Shown here in pieces: positions 39,045 through 48,400 of a stretch of DNA of 50,077 bases; position 1 is the first letter of the stretch; every line of letters starts with the position of its first letter. Under the pieces are notes generated by a model that saw only the letters and a list, made by a program, of their open reading frames with translations, was not told the DNA's origin and searched no databases. Location: positions 1-50,077 of the forward strand of contig SVMC01000013.1 in assembly GCA_015067585.1 (NCBI GenBank), given 5' to 3'. This stretch comes from Oscillospiraceae bacterium (lineage in GTDB: Bacteria > Bacillota > Clostridia > Oscillospirales > Oscillospiraceae). The translations under genes were made by a program, and so were the position numbers.

Positions 39045-41444
39045 TTATTCAAGGATAGCGCCGTCGTAGAGCTTGGAAAACCAGAGCATGTCAGAGGATG
39101 CGGCCGCATCAAATTCCAGAAGATCCTCCACCATATCAAATACATAGGTGAATCGACCGTCGTCCGTGTGAAGGGTCAGACGGTCGTTTTCTATTTCGTA
39201 GGTACCCATGCCCAGATAGCTGCTGATGCCGGAGAAGGTAAAGGAGAACATTCCGTTGTCAAACAGTGTTACACTGGGTTTGATGATGTCCTCCGATTCG
39301 GTGAAGACATAGGAGCGGATGGGATTTGCGTTGGCGGTACCCCGATCCGGGAACAGAGTAGAGCTGACCCGGACTTCATATTCTGTTACATCCTTTAGCT
39401 GATCGGTGGGGACGGCGATGGATAAGATCCATCCTTCCATTGCGTCATCACCGGAATCCGGCTCCGTCACCTGAATGCCGATGGAGAGCAGACCTTCAGA
39501 CTTTTGGATATACTCCACCGTATGCCGATGGGAGGTCTTCTCTTCGGAGATGTACACAAGGAACAAGGTGTTGGAGGAGAAGAACAGCTCGTCATAGGTC
39601 TCAAAGGCTTCTTTGAGGGAATAAACATCGGAATAGGTGTGGTCTTCGTCCATGTAGGGAGACATTTCTTCCCTGAATTGCTGTAGCTGCGCGGTGCTTG
39701 TGATCTTCACCACAGGCAGGGTTTGAATGCTGTTGACAGCCGCGTTTTTGGGGATGCCGCCCAGTTCCAGCATTTTTTCAAAGGTTTCTTCATGATGGCC
39801 GATGGGGCTGCAAAGCCAGCCGCCGCTGCAGTGCATTACGATGGGATTATGTTCATGGTAAGCGAAGAATTCTTCTACGCCGCCGTTTCGGATGTCGATC
39901 TGTTCATCCGTGCCGTCATTGGCGCGGAGATAAAAATACATGGGGCGCTTGTTCATTTCCGGAGAGCTGCCACCAATGGACAGGGAAAACATTTCATCGA
40001 TCTCATACACCTGAATGTACAAGCCTGAACCCGTTTCATAGCTGGCATATTCTTCAAAATCCCCCCATGTCAGCTCTTCGCCCTTCTGAGAAAGCCGGAT
40101 CACATCCTCACGGGTGAGGGGTTTGAGCGTTTCCGCGGTGGGAGGAAAGGAAAACGCCGGAGGGATCTCTTTGGTAAAGCTGTTTTCATAGAGGTCGAGA
40201 AAATTTGACACAAAGCCGGTATTCTCTCCATCGGTCTGCCAGCCGTAGGTCTTATAGAGATCATAATTGTTTTTTGAGAAGGGCGGCAGGTTATGAGCTT
40301 CCCGAATCAGGTCGATGGCCTCTGCGTACAGGGTTTCAAAGGTATCGAAGGCGCGGTAAGGGTCTTTGAATACGGCTCTGCCGTATTGATCTGCGCCGAT
40401 GGCGAAGTCTTCGCTGATGCTCTCATATTTCTCTTTGTCCACATTCCCAACGATACCCTCCTGACCGGGGATATATTCCTGCACATAGGGGTTTCTGACG
40501 GCGGTATTTATGGGGTCGGTCAGGAAGCAGACGCACAGGACTCCGCAAAGCACCAGCGCTGCGATGATCAGCCAAAGGGCAGGCTTTTTGTAGCTGAGGA
40601 CGGATTTGATCCGACCTTTTACCCCGGTTTCCCCAAATGCCACGGGGCAGGCGGCGATCTGCCTGCGATCGACGCAGCAGGAGAGCAGGGCCTCGGAATA
40701 ATCTGCCCTTTGCGCTTCGTCTAATTCACGGATGACCTTCTCATCGCAGGCGAATTCAATGTCCCGGCACAGCAGGGCATAGGCAAGCCAGATGAGGGGA
40801 TTGAACCAGTGGAGCGTCAGAAGGAGAAAGCCAAAAGGCTTCCACCAGTGATCGCGGCGGCTGATATGCGCCCTTTCATGGGCGATCACCAAATCCGCGC
40901 TTGGTCCTTCCATAGAAAAAGGAAGATAGATCTTAGGTTTCAAAATGCCGAGGACAAAGGGAGAACTGACGGCCTCGCTTTGATAGATGTTTTCCCGCAG
41001 CAATACGGCGGTGGCTACCTTCTTGCGAAGCCGCAGATAACTGACGGCTGCCCATATCAGCATCACAGCAACGCCCGCCATCCAGGTCAGCGCCAGTACC
41101 GGGATCCAGAGCTGCAGCGGGTTCATGCTGGCACCGGCAGCGGGAGCTAAAGATTCACTGATGATGGGATTTACTGCTGTGTTAAAGGCTGTAATACCGG
41201 TATGGATAGAGGGGGCAGGAGACATCATAATTTCCATGGGCACGGTCTCCCCACTGGGGATCAGACTGAAGATGCTCTCCAAGGAGAAAGGCAGCATCAG
41301 CCGCACCGCAACAATGCCCCAGAGAAGGACATTCACCCACTTTGGCGCTTTTTTCAGCACAAATCGTAGAAGCAGAACAGCTAACACCAGCCAGCTTGCG
41401 GAAATGCTCATATTTACGATTTTCAGGAAGACTTCGCTCATCAT
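39045..41444 (-). CDS. BlaR1/MecR1-type sensor metalloprotease (M56) without penicillin-binding sensor
   Basis: The 799-residue protein has four transmembrane helices in its first ~330 residues, with the M56 zinc protease motif VIAHERAHISRRDH and the downstream FACDEKVIREL. This cytoplasmic gluzincin part would cleave the partner repressor BlaI. The ~470-residue extracytoplasmic C terminus is not the beta-lactam-binding transpeptidase domain of classical BlaR1; no SxxK/KTG set is seen. It has several beta-rich modules ending in a lipocalin-like segment (GMGTYEIENDRLTL). It must sense something else. The gene overlaps blaI by 4 nt and has GGAGGG upstream. Confidence 0.87.
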   Translation of the reverse strand: MMSEVFLKIVNMSISASWLVLAVLLLRFVLKKAPKWVNVLLWGIVAVRLMLPFSLESIFSLIPSGETVPMEIMMSPAPSIHTGITAFNTAVNPIISESLAPAAGASMNPLQLWIPVLALTWMAGVAVMLIWAAVSYLRLRKKVATAVLLRENIYQSEAVSSPFVLGILKPKIYLPFSMEGPSADLVIAHERAHISRRDHWWKPFGFLLLTLHWFNPLIWLAYALLCRDIEFACDEKVIRELDEAQRADYSEALLSCCVDRRQIAACPVAFGETGVKGRIKSVLSYKKPALWLIIAALVLCGVLCVCFLTDPINTAVRNPYVQEYIPGQEGIVGNVDKEKYESISEDFAIGADQYGRAVFKDPYRAFDTFETLYAEAIDLIREAHNLPPFSKNNYDLYKTYGWQTDGENTGFVSNFLDLYENSFTKEIPPAFSFPPTAETLKPLTREDVIRLSQKGEELTWGDFEEYASYETGSGLYIQVYEIDEMFSLSIGGSSPEMNKRPMYFYLRANDGTDEQIDIRNGGVEEFFAYHEHNPIVMHCSGGWLCSPIGHHEETFEKMLELGGIPKNAAVNSIQTLPVVKITSTAQLQQFREEMSPYMDEDHTYSDVYSLKEAFETYDELFFSSNTLFLVYISEEKTSHRHTVEYIQKSEGLLSIGIQVTEPDSGDDAMEGWILSIAVPTDQLKDVTEYEVRVSSTLFPDRGTANANPIRSYVFTESEDIIKPSVTLFDNGMFSFTFSGISSYLGMGTYEIENDRLTLHTDDGRFTYVFDMVEDLLEFDAAASSDMLWFSKLYDGAILE

Positions 41445-41809
41445 TGCCCTCCTTCCCGGTAACGGTCGATCATCTGCTGAACCGCTTCGATCTCCTTTTC
41501 TGAGAGGGTCTTGTGCCTTGCAAAGGCGGCAATGAAGGCGGGAAGGGAGCCTTCAAATTTCTTTTCCACCAATTCATCGATCTCAGCGGCCTGCACCTCG
41601 TCCTTTGAGACGAGGGAAGAGACAATGGTGTGTTCGTTCTTCAGAACGCCCCGCTGAGAAAGCCGCTTGATGACGGTGTAGGTGGTGGTGGGCTTCCAGC
41701 CAAGCTGCTCCTGACAAAGATGGACGAGATCGCTGCTCTTGACCGGCTCATGCGCCCAGAGGATCAGGCAGAAGCGGTACTCACTTTCAAATACTTTCGG
41801 TGTGTCCAT
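41441..41809 (-). CDS. BlaI/MecI/CopY family repressor
   Basis: The 122-residue winged-helix dimeric repressor has the recognition region WKPTTTYTVIKRLSQRGVL near residue 34 and the dimer domain with the proteolysis-site region typical of BlaI. It is cleaved by the co-encoded M56 protease on signal. GAAAGGAGCTCAGTAT precedes the start. It probably represses its own operon through the two palindromes at 41826-41866. Confidence 0.93.
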   Translation of the reverse strand: MDTPKVFESEYRFCLILWAHEPVKSSDLVHLCQEQLGWKPTTTYTVIKRLSQRGVLKNEHTIVSSLVSKDEVQAAEIDELVEKKFEGSLPAFIAAFARHKTLSEKEIEAVQQMIDRYREGGQ

Positions 41810-41825
41810 ATACTGAGCTCCTTTC

Positions 41826-41866
41826 TCTAATGAATTAGATCGCTGTGATTAGTCTAATATATTAGA
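41826..41866. promoter_or_regulatory. twin BlaI operators
   Basis: Two 14-bp palindromes, TCTAATGAATTAGA (41826-41839) and TCTAATATATTAGA (41853-41866), have centres exactly 27 bp apart. The second covers the -10 box and spacer of the blaI promoter and the first lies just downstream of the start site, ideal for repression. Confidence 0.85.
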
Positions 41867-41879
41867 GTTAAAATGTCAA
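41851..41879 (-). promoter_or_regulatory. promoter of blaI-blaR1
   Basis: Minus-strand TTGACA, 17 bp, TAGACT, overlapped by the operator at 41853-41866. The stretch 41880-42184 contains no gene I recognise. Confidence 0.7.
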
Positions 41880-42114
41880 GCATATTCCAAAGCAGCCGCA
41901 CAATTGGTTGGGGATGTGCTTGAACGCTTTGCAGATGGTTTTGCCCGGTCTTTTTGGAGGCGGTGCTGCCGTCGATCTTCGGCATGAAAATATCCGGAAG
42001 GCAGAGAGCATCCTAAGATTATTGTATATCGTGCAGCACTATGGAATTGTATCAGAGAAACTCCCACCCGTGACCTCAGGAAATAGCCGCAAAAAGATCA
42101 ATTATATGTAAAGC

Positions 42115-42142
42115 TTCAAAAATGAGAAAAATGTGCTATAAT
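42115..42142 (+). promoter_or_regulatory. candidate promoter of LytS-type kinase operon
   Basis: TTCAAA, 16 bp, perfect TATAAT, 42 bp before the start at 42185. Confidence 0.5.
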
Positions 42143-42184
42143 GTAAAAAAGCCGGCAATCTGTTATCTGTGGGGGAAGAGCGGA

Positions 42185-43990
42185 ATGAGAAAAACCAAGC
42201 TTACAGTCATTGCACACGGCGTAGTGATCCTGGTTGCGCTGATCGCACTGTTGTTCGCCTCCTTTGAAAGCTGGCGGGGAAGTGTTGCGCAGCCGGAAAA
42301 GATCCGTTTTTTCGGAGAATACAGCGCCGATGCGGTGTCATTTCAGCCGCTGAATGAAAACATTGCTCTGGATGCGAACCGGGGAACGGTGGTTCTTCGA
42401 GGTAATTTTCTCCGCGGTACGGGGGAAGTTGGTTTGCAGCCTGAGGATAATCTTAATTTTTTCCAGAATCACATCGGCGTGTCGATCTATGTGAATGGAA
42501 GACTGCTTTACGATGCCGATGTGCGACAAGGCGCAGATCCCAAAATCGATGCGGACGAGTTGTGCGGTGCGGCATGGCATAGCGTTCATGTGGAAAGTGA
42601 GATCCGGCCGGAGGATCAGGTTACGGTCTATCTCACCAATATACATAGTTTCGGCAACCGGGATGCGTATCAGGAATGGCTGAATGAATTATATCTGGCG
42701 CCGGAGACAGTGTTTGAAGAGTACCAGATGAGGAAAGCCATGCCGGACTGGATCATGGCAGGAGCGCTGCTGGTCTTCGCGGTAGTTATGCTGGGCACTG
42801 CGTTGGGCTTTGCCGTGATGGGAGATTTGTTTGCCAGACAACTGGCGGCCTTTGGCCTGTTATGCATGTTTATGGGCGGATACATCCTGTTTGATACCCG
42901 GATGCTTGCGGTAACCAGTATTCATCTGATCTTCCGTAATGTAGGATATCATGTCTGCATGATGCTGGCAGCCTTTGAACTGTGCTGGATTATGCTGCGG
43001 TATTTATCCGGGACAAGGCGAAAGACGGCGGCAGCGATGACTGTGATCCTGGGCATGACGGATGTTCTTGTGTCACTGGTTTCACTGTCCCGTTCCAGGG
43101 CTTTCTATGATGTTGCGATTCTATGGTCACCGGTGCAGGCGTTGTGCACATTGGTTTTGATCGGAGCAGGTCTGTATGAGCTGATCCGCTCCAGGAAAAA
43201 GGTGCTGATCCCGGCGCTGATCCTGCAGGCTGCCCTGCTGTGGGAGCTTGTGAATGCGGGCGTGGGTTGGATGGATTCGGGCAGGACCATCAAGCCTGTT
43301 TTCCTTGTGGTATTCTTGCTGTTCCTTTTGCGCGGTTCGCGCAGGGTCATTTCCAATCAGATACGGGCTGTGGAGGTGGAACGGCTGGAGCGGCAGCTTA
43401 CGGAAAACCGCATCGCCACCATGATTAGTCAGATCCAACCCCATTTTATCTACAACACCCTTGGCACCATTGAGCAGATCTGTCTGGATCAGCCGGAAAA
43501 GGCTTCGGAGCTGGTACATAATTTTTCCATGTATTTGCGGGGAAATTTTACGGAGCTGGATAACCTCAGCACCATTCGTCTGGAAAATGAAATTGAGCAT
43601 GTGCGCTACTATGCGGAAATTGAGAAGGTTCGCTTCCCGGACATGACGATACTGTTTAACATTCAGTGCGACTCCTTTTCCCTGCCGCCCCTGACGGTGC
43701 AGCCTCTTGTGGAAAATGCCATCAAGCATGGTCTGATGGGTCTGGAATCCGAGGGTATCGTAAAGATCTCAGCCTATGAGAGCAAAGGGCATTACTGGGT
43801 CCGTGTGGAGGATGACGGCGTTGGTTTTGATACTGCAGTGCTGCAGGATCCCAGAAAGCACATCGGCATCCGAAATATCCGTGCCCGTCTGGAGGCAATG
43901 TGCGACGGTGTCCTGACTGTGGAAAGTACGCCGGGTGCCGGTACGGTCGCCACTGTTATGATCCCCAAAAAGAGAGGAGAGAAACAATGA
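42185..43990 (+). CDS. LytS-type sensor histidine kinase with 7TMR-DISM-like sensor
   Basis: The 601-residue kinase starts with a signal/TM helix and an extracytoplasmic beta-rich domain (about residues 30-180) like 7TMR-DISM ligand domains, where a sugar-like ligand is possible. About seven helices follow (about 190-395). The cytoplasmic His_kinase part has QIQPHFIYNTL with phospho-His 420, VENAIKHGLMG (N box), DDGVGFD and the C-terminal G box. Its phosphoryl partner is the regulator in the next gene, which it overlaps by 4 nt. GGGGGAAGAG precedes ATG 42185. Genes downstream suggest that the pathway controls a surface protein. Confidence 0.9.
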   Translation: MRKTKLTVIAHGVVILVALIALLFASFESWRGSVAQPEKIRFFGEYSADAVSFQPLNENIALDANRGTVVLRGNFLRGTGEVGLQPEDNLNFFQNHIGVSIYVNGRLLYDADVRQGADPKIDADELCGAAWHSVHVESEIRPEDQVTVYLTNIHSFGNRDAYQEWLNELYLAPETVFEEYQMRKAMPDWIMAGALLVFAVVMLGTALGFAVMGDLFARQLAAFGLLCMFMGGYILFDTRMLAVTSIHLIFRNVGYHVCMMLAAFELCWIMLRYLSGTRRKTAAAMTVILGMTDVLVSLVSLSRSRAFYDVAILWSPVQALCTLVLIGAGLYELIRSRKKVLIPALILQAALLWELVNAGVGWMDSGRTIKPVFLVVFLLFLLRGSRRVISNQIRAVEVERLERQLTENRIATMISQIQPHFIYNTLGTIEQICLDQPEKASELVHNFSMYLRGNFTELDNLSTIRLENEIEHVRYYAEIEKVRFPDMTILFNIQCDSFSLPPLTVQPLVENAIKHGLMGLESEGIVKISAYESKGHYWVRVEDDGVGFDTAVLQDPRKHIGIRNIRARLEAMCDGVLTVESTPGAGTVATVMIPKKRGEKQ

Positions 43991-44760
43991 TCGCAATTAC
44001 GGTAGATGACGAACGGCCAATGCTGACGGCACTGACACAGGCGGTCTGGGCATCGCCGGATATCTCTTCAGTGATGGAATTTTCCGCCTGCTCCGCAGCT
44101 TTGGAGTGGGCGAAGGGGCACCATGTGGATTTTGCGTTTTTAGACATCACCATGCGGGGGATGGGTGGTCTGGCACTGGCAGAAAAGTTGGTGGAGCTTC
44201 ATCCTGAATGTAAAATCGTATTCTGTACCGGCTATGCCCAGTATGCGGTGGATGCCTTTCGGCTTCATGTATCCGGTTATCTGATGAAACCCATCACGGC
44301 GGAGGCGGTGCAGCGGGAGATCGACCATATCAAAGGGGAGAAGGAAAAGGAAAAACTGCTGCGGGTGCAGTGCTTCGGGCATTTTGAAGTGTTTTCCAAA
44401 GGCACTGTTCTCAAGTTCAAACGGACCAAATCCAAGGAACTGCTGGCTCTTTTGATCGACCGCAACGGAGCTGGTATGACTGGCAAGCAGCTCTGCACCC
44501 GGATGTGGCCGGACAGTGACAATGATACGAAAAATATGGTGTATCTGCGTCAGTTGATCGCAAACCTGCGACAGACGCTGGAGCAGGCAGGTGCCGGTGA
44601 AGTTCTGCAGCAAAACGGCTACAGCTATCTGGTGGATACCGCCAGGATCGAATGTGATTATTACAGCTTCCTCAAAAGCGGGAAGCCGGAGTTCCGCGGA
44701 GAGTATATGACCCAGTACAGCTGGGCAGAAGACACCTGCGGACTTTTGTGGAGAAAATAA
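43987..44760 (+). CDS. response regulator with SARP/OmpR-like DNA-binding domain
   Basis: The 257-residue regulator has a normal receiver (VDDERP acid pair, phospho-Asp 53 in FLDITM, Thr in CTGYAQ, Lys in YLMKPI). A winged helix of the trans_reg_C/SARP type follows (LRVQCFGHFEVFSKG, KRTKSKELLALLIDR, CDYYSFLKSG), instead of the LytTR domain usual with LytS kinases. Proteins of this type bind direct repeats spaced by 11 bp; a matching triple repeat lies 90 bp downstream at 44850-44882. It overlaps the kinase by 4 nt and ends at a terminator. Confidence 0.88.
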   Translation: MIAITVDDERPMLTALTQAVWASPDISSVMEFSACSAALEWAKGHHVDFAFLDITMRGMGGLALAEKLVELHPECKIVFCTGYAQYAVDAFRLHVSGYLMKPITAEAVQREIDHIKGEKEKEKLLRVQCFGHFEVFSKGTVLKFKRTKSKELLALLIDRNGAGMTGKQLCTRMWPDSDNDTKNMVYLRQLIANLRQTLEQAGAGEVLQQNGYSYLVDTARIECDYYSFLKSGKPEFRGEYMTQYSWAEDTCGLLWRK

Positions 44761-44782
44761 AACCGAATCGAGTGGTTAAAAA

Positions 44783-44823
44783 GGGACTGCTGCAAAGGAA
44801 GGGCTTTGCGGCAGTCTTTTTTT
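44783..44823 (+). terminator. terminator of two-component operon
   Basis: A 13-bp stem (44785-44797 with 44104-type complement at 44804-44816, one T-G pair) is followed by a run of T. It shares the core GGGACTGCTGCAAA with the rnpB hairpin at 37624. Confidence 0.9.
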
Positions 44824-44849
44824 GAATGGGGAAATTTAAAAATTTCAAA

Positions 44850-44887
44850 GGTTTGTCACAGGTTTGTCAAAGGTTATGTGCTATCCT
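44850..44887 (+). promoter_or_regulatory. activator site: three 11-bp direct repeats plus extended -10
   Basis: GGTTTGTCACA, GGTTTGTCAAA and GGTTATGTGCT lie head to tail with an exact 11-bp period (44850-44882). They lead into TGCTATCCT, an extended -10 without a consensus -35. An additional palindrome GAAATTTAAAAATTTC precedes them (44831-44846). This is the expected shape of a promoter activated by an OmpR/SARP-type regulator such as the one encoded at 43987-44760. Confidence 0.7.
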
Positions 44888-44935
44888 GTACCAAAAGCTG
44901 GGAACCAGCATAAAAAATGGAGGTGATGAGGACAT

Positions 44936-45331
44936 ATGATGGTGATTTGTGTGGATGATCATCCGGTGTTATTGAAAGGACTTGTGAAAAATGTCCGTTC
45001 TTCCGTGCCGCAGGCCGAGGTCTATGGCTTTACGGCGGCGGAAGAAGCCCTGAGCTTTTCCCTTGCACATGGCTGCGATGTACTGTTCTGCGAGATCGAA
45101 CTGTATCAGCGCAGCGGCATCTGGCTTGCGGAGCAGATCCGGCAGAGGTTTCCGATGGCAAACATCATTTTTGTCACCGTCTGCTCGGAGAAAGAACACG
45201 CAAGGGATGTGTTCCGATTGCGCTCCAGCGGTTACCTGACCAAACCTGCTACAAGAGGGCAGATCGCAGAGGAACTTCGGAATCTGCGGTATGCCGTGGT
45301 AGCCTCCCCTGCGTTTTCGACCGATTCTTAA
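44936..45331 (+). CDS. stand-alone pseudo-receiver (response regulator-like) protein
   Basis: The 131-residue protein is only a receiver domain. It keeps the acid pair (VDDHP, residues 7-8), the Thr of FVTVCSE and the Lys of YLTKPA, but the phospho-acceptor position holds Glu (FCEIELY, Glu 53), which often mimics the phosphorylated state. It has no output domain, so it may act by binding a partner protein. GGAGGTGATGAGG precedes it and two ATG codons are adjacent (44936, 44939). It sits between the repeat-controlled promoter and the surface-protein gene (135 bp further), likely on the same transcript. Confidence 0.8.
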   Translation: MMVICVDDHPVLLKGLVKNVRSSVPQAEVYGFTAAEEALSFSLAHGCDVLFCEIELYQRSGIWLAEQIRQRFPMANIIFVTVCSEKEHARDVFRLRSSGYLTKPATRGQIAEELRNLRYAVVASPAFSTDS

Positions 45332-45466
45332 AGAAGTGGATTCGATATCAGAGAGAAATGGGAAGGCTTTCCCAATACGCACGCGACGGCATCTCAACGG
45401 ATGTTACGACGATCGATTGTTATTTTAGGTACGCCCTGTGAAAGGGTATGAGAAGGAGGAATTCAG

Positions 45467-48400
45467 ATGAAAAAATTACTCGCATGGGTGCTGACACTGG
45501 CAATGCTTCTGTCGGTCGTGCCGACGGCAGTTTTTGCACAGGACAGCATAACGGATCCGGTGGTCTTTACCAAGACTCTGATTCAGGCAACGGATACGCA
45601 GCCTGCCAAGATCCGTCTGGAAGCCTATACCACCGGCTCCAACATCACCAGTGAGGCCAAGCTGCCCACAGACATTGTTCTGGTTCTGGACCAGTCCGGT
45701 TCCATGGATGATCCGATGAACAATCAAACCAAACTTGCAGTAATGAAAAGCGCTGCAAAGCAGTTTGTTGCCGATGTTGCCGAAATGAACAACGAAGCGG
45801 GCGATCTTTACCGCGTGGCGGTGGTTGGCTTTGCCAGTGAGTCCGGCTACAACGACAACTCCGAAATCCTGACGGTTACCCACAGTGAGACTGTCACCAG
45901 TACCTACTATCAGCGTGTCACCGGTGAACTGGATACTTCCAAAACTTACTACATCCGCAGCGGACAGGATTACCGTGCCATTGAATACAGTGACCGATAT
46001 GATGGTTGGTACACCACCGGCTGGAATGCCAGTGAAGTCAATGTGAACAGAACCACCGTCTATGAACGGATCCGGGAAACCACCGAGGTGGAATCCGTTG
46101 GTGTTGCCTTCAATGATCTGACATCCGATCACTATAGTACCGCACTGGTGAACTGCACGGAGCCTGCCATCGGTAACGATGGCATGATCGGCAAGGCGAT
46201 TGATGCACTGGAGGGCGAAGGCGCCACCAGAACCGACCTTGGTCTGGAAATGGCTGCGAAGATCTTTGATGCTCAGCCGGAGGGAACCTACGACAACCGG
46301 GGCAAGGTGGTCGTTCTGATTACCGACGGCGTGCCCACCACCTTTGATACATTTAGTTCCAGTGTTGCCAACGCGGCGGTTGCCTATGCCAAGCAGATGA
46401 AGGATGACGGAGCATATGTGTTCTCCTTGTATCTTGGCAATCCCTCCAGCCAGTCTGTAAACTTTCTGCAGGCCTGCTCCAGCAACTACCCCGACGCAAC
46501 TTCTATCTCCAAACTGGGCACCAAGGCAGCGGAAAGCTACTATGCCGCGCATTCCGATGTTGCCACCATTGAGGCAATGTTCAAGGGAATCGTGAATTCC
46601 ATCACGGCAAACTCCTCCCTGAACGAAAGATCTGTGGTAACAGATACTCTGAGTCCCTACTTCAAGCTGGCGGCCGATCTGCAGACCACCGGAACCAGAC
46701 AGATCGAGGTCTACACCGTAGATAAGACTGCCAACGGCTGGGCCGACACGGAAGTGCCTTTTGAACCTGCCAAGGTGACCATCGGCGGCAAAGACAACAG
46801 AACCATCTCCGTTACCGGCTTCAATTTTGCTGCCCACTGCATCACCGAGGATCCCAAGGGCGGCGACGGCAGTACCGACTATGGCAGAAAGCTGGTCATT
46901 TATATCCCCATCGTGGAGGATCCCGAGGCAGATACCTTCGGCGGTTGGCTGCCCACCAATGAAAGCGCGGGCATTTATCAGGATGCTTCTGCGGAAGAAC
47001 CTGTCATCACTGCGGAAAGCGGCTATGAAAGCGTAAGCATTCGCTATACAATAAATGCGGCAGAGCGTGCCTTCCATGTGGAGGGTACCCTCCTGAGCGA
47101 TCCCGTGGAATTCTCCGTTACCTTTGAAGAGCTGATGAACAGCGAAAACTCTGTGTTTGATGAGATGGTCAACCGACTGCCCGACGGCCTGCGAAACGAG
47201 GGCGTTACCATGACCTATAAGCTGTATGATATCGGTACCACCGACCGGGAAAGCAACGACCGAAACGACGATGTTCTGGTGGCAGAACTGACCGCCCATG
47301 TTGCTGCAGGTTCCGATGTGGATGTAACGGACTACAGTAAGTGGACCTGGCATGTGGATAAGGCGGAAATGACCATTCCCGCCAACGACTATTTTGCAGA
47401 GAAGGTCTATGTGGTGGTCTGCACCCTGACCAGTACAGCGGCAGATGATGCTCTGACGGTCTATAACTATCTGGATCTGTCTGCGGTACGCGGCGATCTG
47501 GCGCATATTATCTACGGCACCATTGATGAAGGCGGTAAGACCACTGTATCCGCCGGTGCTCCCGGTTCGCTTCTGGGCAACACCTATACCGAGGCCGTGA
47601 CGGAGGGCAATGACTCTGCCATCATGACCTTTACCCCGCTGAAGGGCTATGAGATCGAATCCATCGAATACTATACCTCTGCCGAAGCACCCTTCGATAC
47701 GGGATATATTCTCTACAGCCGCGATCCCAACGCCGTCATCACCAATGTGGATCTGGACGGCGACGGCACTGCCGATGCTGCTGCGCTGCAGGATGACGGC
47801 AGCTGGAGCTTCCGGGCGCATGATGTGACCGGCGGTGTGGCGGTGGAGGTCAATACCCGTCAGATCTCCTACACCCTCACCACAGGCAGTGATGAAGGCA
47901 GTGAGATCATCAGCGGCACTACCTACACCTATCACGCCACCGAAACCTTCAATGTTCCCTTCCAGGCCATCAGCGGCTATTATCTCCACGAGTTGGAAGT
48001 GAACGGTACCATCTACGATCTTACCAGTGAGAGCGACCGTGCAGCACTGGAAGATGCGTACAATGCCGTGTTTACCATGGCAAAGTTGCTGGATGCGGAT
48101 GTTGTAGTGGGCGGTTCTGTGGAGGTGCCCCGTACCCGTGACAACCATGTGGAAGTGAGTTCCGCAACCCGTTCTTACTATGTGACGCTCAAGTATTACA
48201 TCCAGAATTCCGACGGCAGCTATACCGAACAGACCGCTATGCAGGAAGGCCCCACCGCCGTTGCTTACGGTGCAAGAATTATGGATTCCGAGGTGCCTGC
48301 CTACATGCCCGGTGATGTAAAGGTTTTCGATGAATCCAATTATACCATGAGCGATTGGTATCATACCGCTACCGATACAGAGTTCTATGGTCTGGTGCTT

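Noticed and set aside
38847-39398. 183-codon plus-strand frame after the inverted repeat
   Set aside because: Two thirds overlap the BlaR1 C terminus antisense. The unique first part has no ribosome site or recognisable domain.
41880-42184. Small ORFs in the blaI-kinase intergenic stretch
   Set aside because: Both strands have 60-67-codon frames, but none has a ribosome site or a recognisable domain. Only the kinase promoter at its end is supported.
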